NCBI GenBank assembly: GCA_035565615.1
Contig: DATMSB010000018.1
Span: 1 to 42,213, forward strand
DNA: 42,213 bases
Reading direction: 5' to 3'
Source of the DNA: Vulgatibacter sp035565615
GTDB lineage: Bacteria > Myxococcota > Myxococcia > Myxococcales > Vulgatibacteraceae
Position 1 is the stretch's first letter. Every line of letters begins with the position of its first letter. Of the stretch, positions 19,622 to 27,204 are shown piece after piece. The position numbers and the translations under genes are program-made. Under the pieces are notes generated by a model, which did not search any database, was not told where the DNA came from, and saw only the letters and a program-made list of their open reading frames with translations.

Positions 19622-21010
19622 TCATGCGGCGTGCCCCACGAGGTTTCGGATCAGCTCGCCGTACCAGCGCGAGGCCGTGCGGATCTGGGAGAGGCTCTGC
19701 CACTCGTTGGCGGTGTGGGCGTTCCCGGTGGATCGCCCCGGCCCGAAGACGATCGCCTCGATCCCCGCCGATACGAAGACGCCGCCCTCGGTGTTGGTTG
19801 GCTTGGCCTGCGGCTGGGGATCGAGGTCGAGGGCCCTCGACGAGGCCATCGCCGCGTCGCGAAGCATCGACTCGGCGGGGATGGCCATGGCGGGGTTGGC
19901 GCGGGCGCGATCGATCTTCATCGAGATGCCGAGCTCCCCGGCGATCCGCGCCCCGAAGGCCTCCAGCCGATCGAAGAGCGCCACGGGATCGTGGCCGGGG
20001 AGGAGGCGCGCATCGCAGGTGAACTCGAGGCGATCGCCTTCCGAGCGGACCACGCCGTTGTTGAACACGGCGGTGGAGGGATCGAAGCGCAGGTCCTCCC
20101 GGGGCGGCGCGGTGGTCACGGACTCCCGCAGCTCGGCGGAGAGGCGCAAGGCCACGCCCAGCGCCCGGGCGAGGGATCGCCCCGCGCCCTCCGTCTCCTC
20201 CACCGCGATCCCTTCCGCCCGCGCCGCTTCCGCGAGGCCCGGCTTCGCCGGGACCTCGATCACGCAGCGGGCCGGGACCTTGTTGGCGAGGTCGCCGCCC
20301 TCCGCCCACTCCACCGGCGCGTCGTGGCGGCGGGCGAAGTCGAGGGCGAGATCGATCGCGTTCCTGCCGAGGTGCGGGGTGGAGCTGTGGGCCGCCTTGC
20401 CGGCGAAGGTGAGGCGCAGCCGCCGGGGCGACGCCGCGGGCGCGCCGGGATCGACGAGCTCGACGTTGGCCACCAGGTAGCCCTTGTGGGCGTCGATGAT
20501 CCGCAGCTCCGACGGCTCGCCGCAGGAGGCCCACGCCGGACGGAAGTCTCCATGCTTCACGAAGTGCTTGGCGCCGAGGCATCCGACCTCCTCGGCGAAG
20601 GTGCCGCAGAAGGCCACCCGACCCGCCGCCTCGGCCGGCGTGCTCGCCAGCGCCTGGAGCTTCGCCAGGGCGTCGAGCTTCACGTCGGCGACGCCGAGGC
20701 CGTAGAGGGTGTCGCCCTCCCGGGCGAGCACCCAGGGGTTCGTCTTCGTCCACAGGTCGAGGGGGCCGGAGCCGACGGTGTCGGTATGTGTCACCAGGAG
20801 CAAGGAGCCGTCCCGCGGCCGCGCCCCCTTGGGGTGGACGATCAGGTTGGCGTGCCGGGTGCCGAGGGCCTCGGCCTCCTGCCGGTAGCTCTCCAGGCCC
20901 AGGCCGTGGGCGATCCGCTCCAGGACCTCGACGGCGCGCAGGTTGCCCCTGGCGGAGACGGAGTCGGCGGCGATGAGGTCACGCGCCGCGGCGAGAAGGT
21001 CGAAATCCAT
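19622..21010 (-). CDS. M20 metallohydrolase (ArgE/DapE/ACY1-type N-acyl-amino-acid deacylase)
   Basis: The 462-residue protein carries the two-zinc M20 site: H75-T-D77 in VTHTDTVG, D109 in GLGVADVK, catalytic E140 and ligand E141 in FAEEVG, E165 in SCGEPSEL, and a C-terminal His in GNAHTANEW. The central dimerisation domain is present (FAGKAAHSSTPHLGRNAIDLA). Enzymes of this type remove acetyl or succinyl groups from ornithine, citrulline, diaminopimelate or other amino acids. Its neighbours are AstA-like and ArgC/ArgB, so a desuccinylase or deacetylase in arginine metabolism is the best inference. The ATG at 21010 fits the family N-terminus; the longer frame upstream has no family similarity. 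It heads a two-gene operon with the AstA-like gene. Confidence 0.87.
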   Translation of the reverse strand: MDFDLLAAARDLIAADSVSARGNLRAVEVLERIAHGLGLESYRQEAEALGTRHANLIVHPKGARPRDGSLLLVTHTDTVGSGPLDLWTKTNPWVLAREGDTLYGLGVADVKLDALAKLQALASTPAEAAGRVAFCGTFAEEVGCLGAKHFVKHGDFRPAWASCGEPSELRIIDAHKGYLVANVELVDPGAPAASPRRLRLTFAGKAAHSSTPHLGRNAIDLALDFARRHDAPVEWAEGGDLANKVPARCVIEVPAKPGLAEAARAEGIAVEETEGAGRSLARALGVALRLSAELRESVTTAPPREDLRFDPSTAVFNNGVVRSEGDRLEFTCDARLLPGHDPVALFDRLEAFGARIAGELGISMKIDRARANPAMAIPAESMLRDAAMASSRALDLDPQPQAKPTNTEGGVFVSAGIEAIVFGPGRSTGNAHTANEWQSLSQIRTASRWYGELIRNLVGHAA

Positions 21011-21158
21011 CGTCTTCGGTCCATCCTGGCGTTCGAGTGGGCCCTGGAAGCTACCACACGCCTCTCGGCCCGGACCAGCGACGCCCCCATGCATTCATCG
21101 GATTTTCGGCCCTTTTCCGCGGAAGCGGTAAGCTGCGGGCCGTCGAACGGAGGCCTCC

Positions 21159-21608
21159 GTGCGAGCGGTGGTGCAGCGGGTGAGCAGGGCGAGCGTGGCC
21201 GTCGGCGGCGAACGGATCGCGTCGGTGGGGCGGGGGCTGTGCGTCCTGGTCGGCGTGGGCAAGGGAGACGACGAGGCCGACGCGGACCTCCTCGCGGAGA
21301 AGATCGTGGGCCTGCGGATCTTCGAGGACGACGCCGGGAAGATGAACCTGGCGCTGCCGGACGTGCAGGGGGAGCTCCTGGCGGTGTCGCAGTTCACGCT
21401 CCTGGGCGACGCGCGGAAGGGGCGGCGACCGAGCTTCGTCGACGCCATGGAGCCGGAAGGTGCCCGGGCGATCTTCGAGCGGTTCTGCGACGCGTGCCGC
21501 GCCCTGGGCGCGCCGGTGGCGACGGGGCGGTTCCGCGCCGAGATGGAGGTGGAGCTCGTGAACGACGGGCCGGTGACCATCCTCCTCGACACCAGGCGCG
21601 TCTTCTGA
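21159..21608 (+). CDS. dtd: D-aminoacyl-tRNA deacylase
   Basis: The 149-residue protein is the usual DTD length. It hydrolyses D-aminoacyl-tRNA (and Gly-tRNA-Ala), preventing misincorporation. The two family signatures are present: SQFTLLGDARKGRRPSF (about 77-93) and the cross-subunit Gly-cisPro motif NDGPVTILLD (about 134-143), which excludes L-amino acids. It begins MRAVVQRVSRASV as in other DTDs. The start is GTG, with ggagg five bases upstream; a -10-like TAAGCT lies about 30 bases before it, so this gene has a conventional leader. Confidence 0.96.
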   Translation: MRAVVQRVSRASVAVGGERIASVGRGLCVLVGVGKGDDEADADLLAEKIVGLRIFEDDAGKMNLALPDVQGELLAVSQFTLLGDARKGRRPSFVDAMEPEGARAIFERFCDACRALGAPVATGRFRAEMEVELVNDGPVTILLDTRRVF

Positions 21609-21724
21609 ATGGCCGCGCACGCCCTCGTGCCCGACGTCGGCCCCCGCTCGCTGCGACCGGCAGCGACCGGCGGCGACCGGCGGGGCGGGCGCTCGTCGGC
21701 CTCGCATCGACGCGGCCGGACGGG

Positions 21725-21730
21725 TAGTTT
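21725..21730 (+). promoter_or_regulatory. Likely -10 box for a leaderless transcript (TonB-like gene)
   Basis: TAGTTT ends 6 bases before the GTG at 21737, and no Shine-Dalgarno precedes the GTG. Transcription would start at about the first base of the start codon. No clear -35 box. Confidence 0.45.
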
Positions 21731-21736
21731 CACGCC

Positions 21737-22636
21737 GTGTCGCGCAACGCCCTCATCGCCGCCGCCGGGAGCATCGCCGTCCACGCCGGGATCTTCCTCG
21801 CGCTCGCGCGGGTGGAGCCGCCGCAGGCGTCGCGGTCCATCGGCCGGGCCGAGGATGGCGCGATCGCGGTGGAGCTGCTCGCGGGCGGGAGGTCCGCCTC
21901 GGACGAAGGGCAGGCCGAGGAGGGCGGCGAGGCCGAGGGATCGGGGCATGGATCCGGGCCGGCTCCGCTGCGCCCGATTCGACCGGCCGCCGCCGCGCCC
22001 GATCGAAGCGCTGCAGACGAGCCGGAGTCGGTCGCCGGCGTGCCGGAACGGAGCGCCGCAGCCGCGCCGGTCGTCTTCGCCGCACCCGACCCGCGCGCGG
22101 CCAGGGAGCCGGCAGTCGCGGCGCGAGAAGAGCCGGCTGCAGGCGCGCATGATTCGTCCGGCGATGGACCGGCGCGCGCGTCGGAGGGTGCGCCCACCGT
22201 CCTGGCCCGTGGCACACCGGAGGCCGCGGGATCCCTCCCTCCTTCGGGGCCTGGCGGGAATGGGGCCGGCGGAGCCAGGCGCGGCGACGGCACCGGCGTC
22301 GGCATCGGGCGTGGCGGCGGGACCGGGAGCGGGAGAGGCGGCCGAGGGAGCGGAGGCGTCGCCGACTGGGCGGAGCTCGAGGCCCACCTGCGATCCCACG
22401 CGGCGCGCTGCTACCCGCCCGCGGCGCGCAGGCGCGGGGTCCAGGGCGGCGCCGAGGTGCACTTCTGCGTCGGCGCCGACGGGACGCCGGGCGCGATCCG
22501 CCTCGAGTCGAGCAGCGGCTCGTCGCTGTTGGACCGCGCCGCGATCGACTGCGTCCTCCGCGGCGCCGCGCCGCTGCCGGGGCCCCGCGGCTGCGTCACG
22601 CTGCCGGTGTGGTTCCGCCTGGGGCCCCCCGAGTAG
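21737..22636 (+). CDS. TonB-like energy-transducer protein
   Basis: The 299-residue protein has one N-terminal membrane segment (ALIAAAGSIAVHAGIFLALA, about 5-24, with the Ser/His typical of the TonB anchor). A long Pro/Ala/Gly-rich periplasmic linker follows (about 25-210). The C-terminal TonB-type domain (about 215-299) includes CYPPAARRRGVQGGAEVHF, then VGADGTPGAIRL and SLLDRAAIDCVL. It would couple inner-membrane proton motive force to TonB-dependent receptors. No exbB or exbD lies in the window. It converges with btuD, 36 bases away, so it may serve the corrinoid receptor, though many TonBs can share receptors. Start is GTG, with a -10-like box immediately upstream. Confidence 0.8.
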   Translation: MSRNALIAAAGSIAVHAGIFLALARVEPPQASRSIGRAEDGAIAVELLAGGRSASDEGQAEEGGEAEGSGHGSGPAPLRPIRPAAAAPDRSAADEPESVAGVPERSAAAAPVVFAAPDPRAAREPAVAAREEPAAGAHDSSGDGPARASEGAPTVLARGTPEAAGSLPPSGPGGNGAGGARRGDGTGVGIGRGGGTGSGRGGRGSGGVADWAELEAHLRSHAARCYPPAARRRGVQGGAEVHFCVGADGTPGAIRLESSSGSSLLDRAAIDCVLRGAAPLPGPRGCVTLPVWFRLGPPE

Positions 22637-22672
22637 GCGCGCTCGCTTCCTCGTCCGGGCGTGCGCCTTCGC

Positions 22673-23569
22673 CTACAGCGCGACCACGTGGATCGCGCCT
22701 GTCTCGGGGTGCGTCACCTCGACGAAGCGGACGCCGAAGATCTCGCGAAGGAGCGGCGGCCGGAGGACCTCCCCTGGCGCGCCCAGCGCACGCAGCTCGC
22801 CGCCCGCGATCACCGCCACCCGATCGCAGCAGGCGCGGGCCTGGGTGATGTCGTGGAGCACGCAGAGCGTCGCGCCGCCGCGTTCGGCGTGATCGCGGGC
22901 GAGGCGCAGCGCGAGCTGCTGGTGGGCTAGATCGAGGTGGGTGGTCGGCTCGTCCAGGATCCACGTCGGCGCCTCTTGCGCGAGGATCCGCGCGAGGAGC
23001 ACCCGACGGCGCTCGCCACCGGACAAGGCGACCATGGATCGGTCGGCGAAGCCGGCGGCGCCGGTCGCGCGCAGCGCCTCCCACGCGGCCTCCCTGTCGC
23101 CGGGGCCGTCTAGGCCGAGGACGCCGAGGTGGGGGCTGCGGCCCATGAGCACCACCTCGGCGGCGGTGAAGGTGAGGTCTGGGGGGACGTCCTGCGCAAG
23201 CCACGCGATCCGCCGGGCGAGCTCCCGCCGGCCGAGCGATCCCGCAGGTGCGCCGTCGATCCGCACCTCGCCCGAGCTCGGCGGGAGGAGGCCGGCCATC
23301 GCCTTCGCGAGGGTGCTCTTGCCGGCTCCGTTGGGGCCCACGACGCCGAGCACCTCGCCGGGCCGCAAGTCCAGATCGACGCCGCGAACCGCCTCCCTGC
23401 CGCCGGGGAAGAACACGCCGACGGCGCGCGCTTCGATCCGCACGCCGCGGATCGGCTTCGCCCGGCCGCCGCGCTCGGCCGGCGACGCATCGAACCGCCC
23501 GGCGGCATCGCCGCTGCCGGGCGCATCGTGCTCGGCCGCCTGCGCCTCTCTCCTCCCGATCCGTCTCAT
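22673..23569 (-). CDS. btuD: Cobalamin ABC transporter ATPase
   Basis: The 298-residue ATPase of the FecE/BtuD type has Walker A GPNGAGKS (78-85), the signature LSGGERRRV (about 182-190), Walker B TWILDEPTTHLD (about 204-215) and the H-loop VLHD. It powers transport of corrinoid through BtuC. A 43-residue polar extension precedes the domain; the ATG at 23569 is retained because it overlaps the btuC stop by 4 bases. An in-frame GTG near residue 43 is an alternative. It is the last gene of the riboswitch-controlled operon. Confidence 0.9.
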   Translation of the reverse strand: MRRIGRREAQAAEHDAPGSGDAAGRFDASPAERGGRAKPIRGVRIEARAVGVFFPGGREAVRGVDLDLRPGEVLGVVGPNGAGKSTLAKAMAGLLPPSSGEVRIDGAPAGSLGRRELARRIAWLAQDVPPDLTFTAAEVVLMGRSPHLGVLGLDGPGDREAAWEALRATGAAGFADRSMVALSGGERRRVLLARILAQEAPTWILDEPTTHLDLAHQQLALRLARDHAERGGATLCVLHDITQARACCDRVAVIAGGELRALGAPGEVLRPPLLREIFGVRFVEVTHPETGAIHVVAL

Positions 23570-24612
23570 GCCGACCTCCGGCGCATGAGCAGGAGGAAGA
23601 ACGGGCCGCCGGCGATGGCGGTGATCGCGCCGGCGGGGAGCTCGGTCCCGAGGGGGACGAAGAGCAATCTCGCGCCGAGGTCCGCCGCGACGAGGAAGGC
23701 CGCGCCCCCCACCGCCGAGGCCGGGACGAGGAGCCGCTGGTCCGGACCGAAGGCCAGGCGCATGAGGTGGGGGACGATGAGCCCCACGAACGCGACCATC
23801 CCGGTGAGGGAGACGGCCACGGCCACCGCGAGGGAGGCGGCGAAGAAGACCACCAGCCGGATCCGCTGCACCTCCACGCCGAGCGCCGCCGCCGCGTCGT
23901 CGCCGAGGACCATGAGGTTGAGGGCGTGTGCCTGCCGGGCCAGCACCGCCATGGCGACGAGCACCGCGAGGCCCGCCAGGGCGAGGGTGGAAGCGGACTC
24001 GTAGCCGAGGGAGCCGGTCAGCCAGAAGAGCAGCTCCTGCGCCTTCTCGGGGCTCACCGCCACCTTGAGGATCGTGATCGTCGCGGCGGCGAAGCTGTTG
24101 AACACCACGCCCGCGAGGAGGGCGCGGGTGGGATCGAGCCTGCCGCCCACGGTCCCCGCCGCGAAGGCGAGGAGGGTGGCCACCACCGCCCCGGCGAACG
24201 CCGCCGCGGTCACCAGCGCGCCCCCCTGCAGCGCCGCCCCGCCGACCAGGCTCCCCGCCACCAGGGCGAGGGTGCCGCCGAGCGCGGCGCCGCCGGTGAC
24301 GCCGAGGACGAAGGGATCCGCCAGCGGGTTGCGCAGGAGCCCCTGATACGCGGCGCCGGCGGCGGAGAGCGCCGCGCCGGCGATCGCGCCGAGGACGAGC
24401 CGCGGCACGCGGAGGCCGAAGAGGATGCGGGCGTCCAGCGAGCCGGGATCGAGGAGCGCGGTCCGGAACGAGATCTTCTCCGTGCCGAACGCCGCCGCGA
24501 CCGCGAAGACGAGGGCCGCGACGATCGAGAGCGCGGCGACGATCGCGACGAGCCGCGCCGGCGAGAAGCGCCTGGCGTGCGGCGTCGTCTCCGTGGAGGC
24601 GGTACGGATCAT
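23566..24612 (-). CDS. btuC: Cobalamin/iron-complex ABC transporter permease (FecCD family)
   Basis: The 348-residue protein has about ten membrane segments and the FecCD family motifs: LRVPRLVLGAIAGAALSAAG (first family block, about 68-87), LRNPLADPFVLGVTGGAALG (about 94-113), and the cytoplasmic coupling region MVAFVGLIVPHLMRLAFGPD (about 270-289). It forms the inner-membrane channel of the vitamin B12 importer as a homodimer. The ATG at 24612 lies 73 bases after the btuF stop, the only junction of the operon that is not overlapping. The stop overlaps btuD. Confidence 0.92.
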   Translation of the reverse strand: MIRTASTETTPHARRFSPARLVAIVAALSIVAALVFAVAAAFGTEKISFRTALLDPGSLDARILFGLRVPRLVLGAIAGAALSAAGAAYQGLLRNPLADPFVLGVTGGAALGGTLALVAGSLVGGAALQGGALVTAAAFAGAVVATLLAFAAGTVGGRLDPTRALLAGVVFNSFAAATITILKVAVSPEKAQELLFWLTGSLGYESASTLALAGLAVLVAMAVLARQAHALNLMVLGDDAAAALGVEVQRIRLVVFFAASLAVAVAVSLTGMVAFVGLIVPHLMRLAFGPDQRLLVPASAVGGAAFLVAADLGARLLFVPLGTELPAGAITAIAGGPFFLLLMRRRSA

Positions 24613-24685
24613 CGCGCCATCCGTACACCGAGGGCGGCGCACGCGCCAGGCATCGCCTCCCGCAGGCGAGGCGTGTCGGAGGTCT

Positions 24686-25777
24686 TCACCGCTGGCCCCG
24701 GGCGCCCGCCTTCGGGGCAAGGCCGCGGACCTCCCGCGAGGCATCCGCCGCCGGCCCATCCGCGGGGCGGAGGATGGCGCAGAGCTCCTCCGCCGCCTCC
24801 ACGAGCCGCGGTCCCGGCCGGAAGAACGCGGAGGTCCGGAGCTTGTGCACCTGGGGCGCGAACGCCTCGAGCGGCGGCATCGCGCCGTGCCCGCCCGACG
24901 CGTCGAGGACGTGCGCCGGCTCCGAGGCGAGGACCGCCTCCACCGACAGGGTGGGGTAGGGGCCGGCGAGGCCCGCCGCGGCGTTCGCCGCGCCGACCAG
25001 CGAGAGCAGCTCGTCGGCGAACGAGCCTGGACCCGCCGCCACCAGCGGCTGCCATCCGTACACCACCAGGGTCCGAGGGGTGCGCTCGCCCGCGCAGGAG
25101 CGCAGCCGCGACAGGGCGCCCTCGAGCCGCGCCGTGGCGGCGGCGCCTTCGTCCCTGCGCCCGAGCGCATCGGCGACGGCGCGGATCGAGGTCAGCGTGT
25201 CGGCGACGTTGCGCAGCGGCAGGACGAGCACCGGCACGCCCAGGGCCGCGAGCCGCTCCACCACCGCGCGGTTCCCGGGGGACGGCTCGACCAGGAGCAG
25301 GTCCGGCCGCAGCGCGAGGATCGCCTCCGGCGACGGATCGAGGTACCCGCCCACCCTCGGCAAGGCCGACACCTCCGCCGCGTCGTCGTAGCGGGAGACG
25401 CCGACGAGCGCCCGCCTCGCTCCGAGCTCGAGGACGATCTCGGTGAGCGACGGCGCGAGGGTCACCACCCGCGCCGGCGGGGCCCGAAGGGTGGGGCCCA
25501 GGCGGTAGGGCGCCTCCGCCCGGGCGTCGCGGGCGGGCGTGAGCGCGGCGCAGGACGCCGCGAGGAGCGCCGCTCCCGCGAGGGTGCGAAGGGGCTTGGG
25601 GCGACCGCGCCGCCGCGACGCCGCGCCGCTCGTGCCGCGCGGGCTGCTCGGGCTGCTCGGGCTGCTCGGGCTGCTCGGGCCGCGCGGCGCGCGGGGCGAA
25701 AGGCCGCCGCCGTCTCGCGACGAACCCGACCGCGCGTCGCCGCGGGCGACGACCGATCTCGCGCCCCGACCGATCAC
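24686..25777 (-). CDS. btuF: Cobalamin-binding periplasmic protein with unusual N-terminal extension
   Basis: The 363-residue protein contains a BtuF/FecB-type binding domain (about 100-345): VVTLAPSLTEIVLELGA, LVGVSRYDD, LPRVGGYLDPSPEAILALRP and DLLLVEPS. It captures corrinoid in the periplasm for BtuCD. The signal sequence (LRTLAGAALLAASC, possible lipobox at Cys76, or cleavage after ARA at 87) begins only at about residue 63. Before it come 60 residues rich in Ser, Pro, Arg and Gly, partly encoded by a 9-base tandem repeat. GTG 25777 overlaps the preceding stop (GTGA), and I saw no in-frame ATG, GTG or TTG nearer the signal. The extension may be translated, or a rare start may be used. Confidence 0.85.
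   Translation of the reverse strand: MIGRGARSVVARGDARSGSSRDGGGLSPRAPRGPSSPSSPSSPSSPRGTSGAASRRRGRPKPLRTLAGAALLAASCAALTPARDARAEAPYRLGPTLRAPPARVVTLAPSLTEIVLELGARRALVGVSRYDDAAEVSALPRVGGYLDPSPEAILALRPDLLLVEPSPGNRAVVERLAALGVPVLVLPLRNVADTLTSIRAVADALGRRDEGAAATARLEGALSRLRSCAGERTPRTLVVYGWQPLVAAGPGSFADELLSLVGAANAAAGLAGPYPTLSVEAVLASEPAHVLDASGGHGAMPPLEAFAPQVHKLRTSAFFRPGPRLVEAAEELCAILRPADGPAADASREVRGLAPKAGARGQR
25641..25676. repeat. Four tandem copies of a 9-base unit in btuF
   Basis: gggctgctc is repeated four times in perfect tandem, followed by a partial ggg. On the minus strand it encodes (SSP)n in the btuF N-terminal extension. The unit is a multiple of three, so copy-number change would not break the frame. 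Confidence 0.9.
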
Positions 25778-27204
25778 GGGATCGCCAGCACGTCGGAGAC
25801 GAACTCGAACTCCGCGACGGGGCAGGCGTCGTGTCGGCTGACCGTCCCTTCGTCGTCGATCGCGACGTAGGTGCTGCCCGCGGAGTCCGCGGCGTAGAGG
25901 TGACCGCTCCGCGCCAGGCGGGTGGGGCCGCCGCCGGTCGAGACCGTCCGCACCGAGTCGTCGGCGAGGCTCACGAACGCGATCGCGCCGTCGTCCTCCC
26001 CGTAGGCGCCGGTGCAGGAGATCTGGAGCTCGTCACCCTCCAGGTGGAGGAAGCCGGGGTTCCTGCAGTCCGATCCCAGATCGATGGCGGTGGCCTCCGC
26101 GGAGGAGACGTCCACGACCGCGAGGACGCCGTTGCCGAACGGCGCGTAGTCGGTGCCGAGGTTGTTCATCGCCACGTAGATCGTGCCGTCCCGGATCACG
26201 AGCTGCCCCGGGAACGGGTTGGGGCCGAGGCCGTCCGTCGGGAGGGCGATGGCGTCGCCCACCGCACCGCCGCCTTCGCCGACGGTCACGGGGACGACCT
26301 CGTTCATCATCAGCAGCGTCACCCAGAGCGTCCCCTCCTCGTCGAAGGCGGCCAGCGCCGGGTTCGAGCCCTCGCCGGTCGAGACCTCGTAGAGCGTGGA
26401 GGGCGCCTCGGGATTCGAGAGGTCGATCACCTGCACGGTGTTCACGCCGGAGTTCACCACGTAGGCGCGGCCCCCGCGGACGAGGACCTGGTTCGACATC
26501 CGGCCGCCGCCCTCCTCGCCCATGTTCACCGAGCCGACCTTCTCCATGGTGGCCCGATCGAAGACGTAGAGGATGCCGTCCATGCCGCCGACCGCGACCA
26601 GGTGCCGATCGCCGAGGAGGGCGAGGCTCTGCGGCCCCTCGATCCCCGAGGCGATGGTGCCGCTCGGCTGCCCCGACTCCTTCAGGAACGGCACGATCCG
26701 CCCGCTCTGGAAGCAGGCCGCGAAGAGATCGCCGGCGGCGCACGACCCGGCGACGCAGTGCTGGCCGTCGCCGCAGGCGTTCCCGCAGGCGCCGCAGTGG
26801 AGCGCGTCGGAGGAGGTGTCCACGCAGACGTCGTCGCAGACCTCGCCGGGGCAGGCGCAGTCCTCGCCGTCGCAGCCGCACTCGCCGGCGAGGCAGAAGG
26901 TGCCCGTCTCGCACGCGTTCCCGCAGCCGCCGCAGTGGAGCGAGTCGGTGCGGACGTCGACGCAGCGGCCGTCGCAGAGCTCCTTCCCGGCCGGGCAGAC
27001 GCAGGCGCCGTCCGAGCACACGAGGTTGGCGCTGCACGAGTTGCCGCAGGCGCCGCAGTTGTTCCGATCGACCGCGGGGGTGACGCAGATGCCGTCGCAG
27101 AACATGGCCGGCGAGTCGCACTCCGCGACCGGGTCGGCGCAGCCGAACCACGCCGTCAGGGTCATGCCGAAGAGCGCAATGCAAACGAGGGGGATCCGCT
27201 TCAT
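25774..27204 (-). CDS. Cys-stalk beta-propeller lipoprotein in the B12 operon (BtuG-like candidate)
   Basis: The 476-residue protein has a signal peptide (MKRIPLVCIALFGMTLTAWF) and a likely lipidated Cys22 in an atypical WFGC lipobox. Next come three Cys-rich repeats (about 25-150) of the form CDG-x-CVD, then HCG-x-CGN-x-C, like MXAN_6577-type repeats. A YncE/NHL-like beta-propeller follows (about 165-476), with blades such as GPQSLALLGDRHLVAVGG, RAYVVNSGVNTVQVIDLSNP and PTRLARSGHLYAADSAG. It lies between btuB and btuF, overlapping both by 4 bases, under the cobalamin riboswitch. Bacteroidota encode BtuG, a propeller surface lipoprotein that binds B12 and hands it to BtuB. By architecture and context this is a candidate counterpart; homology is not shown. 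Confidence 0.75.
   Translation of the reverse strand: MKRIPLVCIALFGMTLTAWFGCADPVAECDSPAMFCDGICVTPAVDRNNCGACGNSCSANLVCSDGACVCPAGKELCDGRCVDVRTDSLHCGGCGNACETGTFCLAGECGCDGEDCACPGEVCDDVCVDTSSDALHCGACGNACGDGQHCVAGSCAAGDLFAACFQSGRIVPFLKESGQPSGTIASGIEGPQSLALLGDRHLVAVGGMDGILYVFDRATMEKVGSVNMGEEGGGRMSNQVLVRGGRAYVVNSGVNTVQVIDLSNPEAPSTLYEVSTGEGSNPALAAFDEEGTLWVTLLMMNEVVPVTVGEGGGAVGDAIALPTDGLGPNPFPGQLVIRDGTIYVAMNNLGTDYAPFGNGVLAVVDVSSAEATAIDLGSDCRNPGFLHLEGDELQISCTGAYGEDDGAIAFVSLADDSVRTVSTGGGPTRLARSGHLYAADSAGSTYVAIDDEGTVSRHDACPVAEFEFVSDVLAIP

Noticed and set aside
22637..22672. Terminator between the TonB-like gene and btuD
   Set aside because: Only a weak, mismatched hairpin can be drawn in the 36-base gap.
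25641..25676. Short regular repeats considered as CRISPR
   Set aside because: Nine-base units with no spacers and no cas genes; it is coding slippage. The same holds for 31173-31274, 35995-36096 and 41295-41320.
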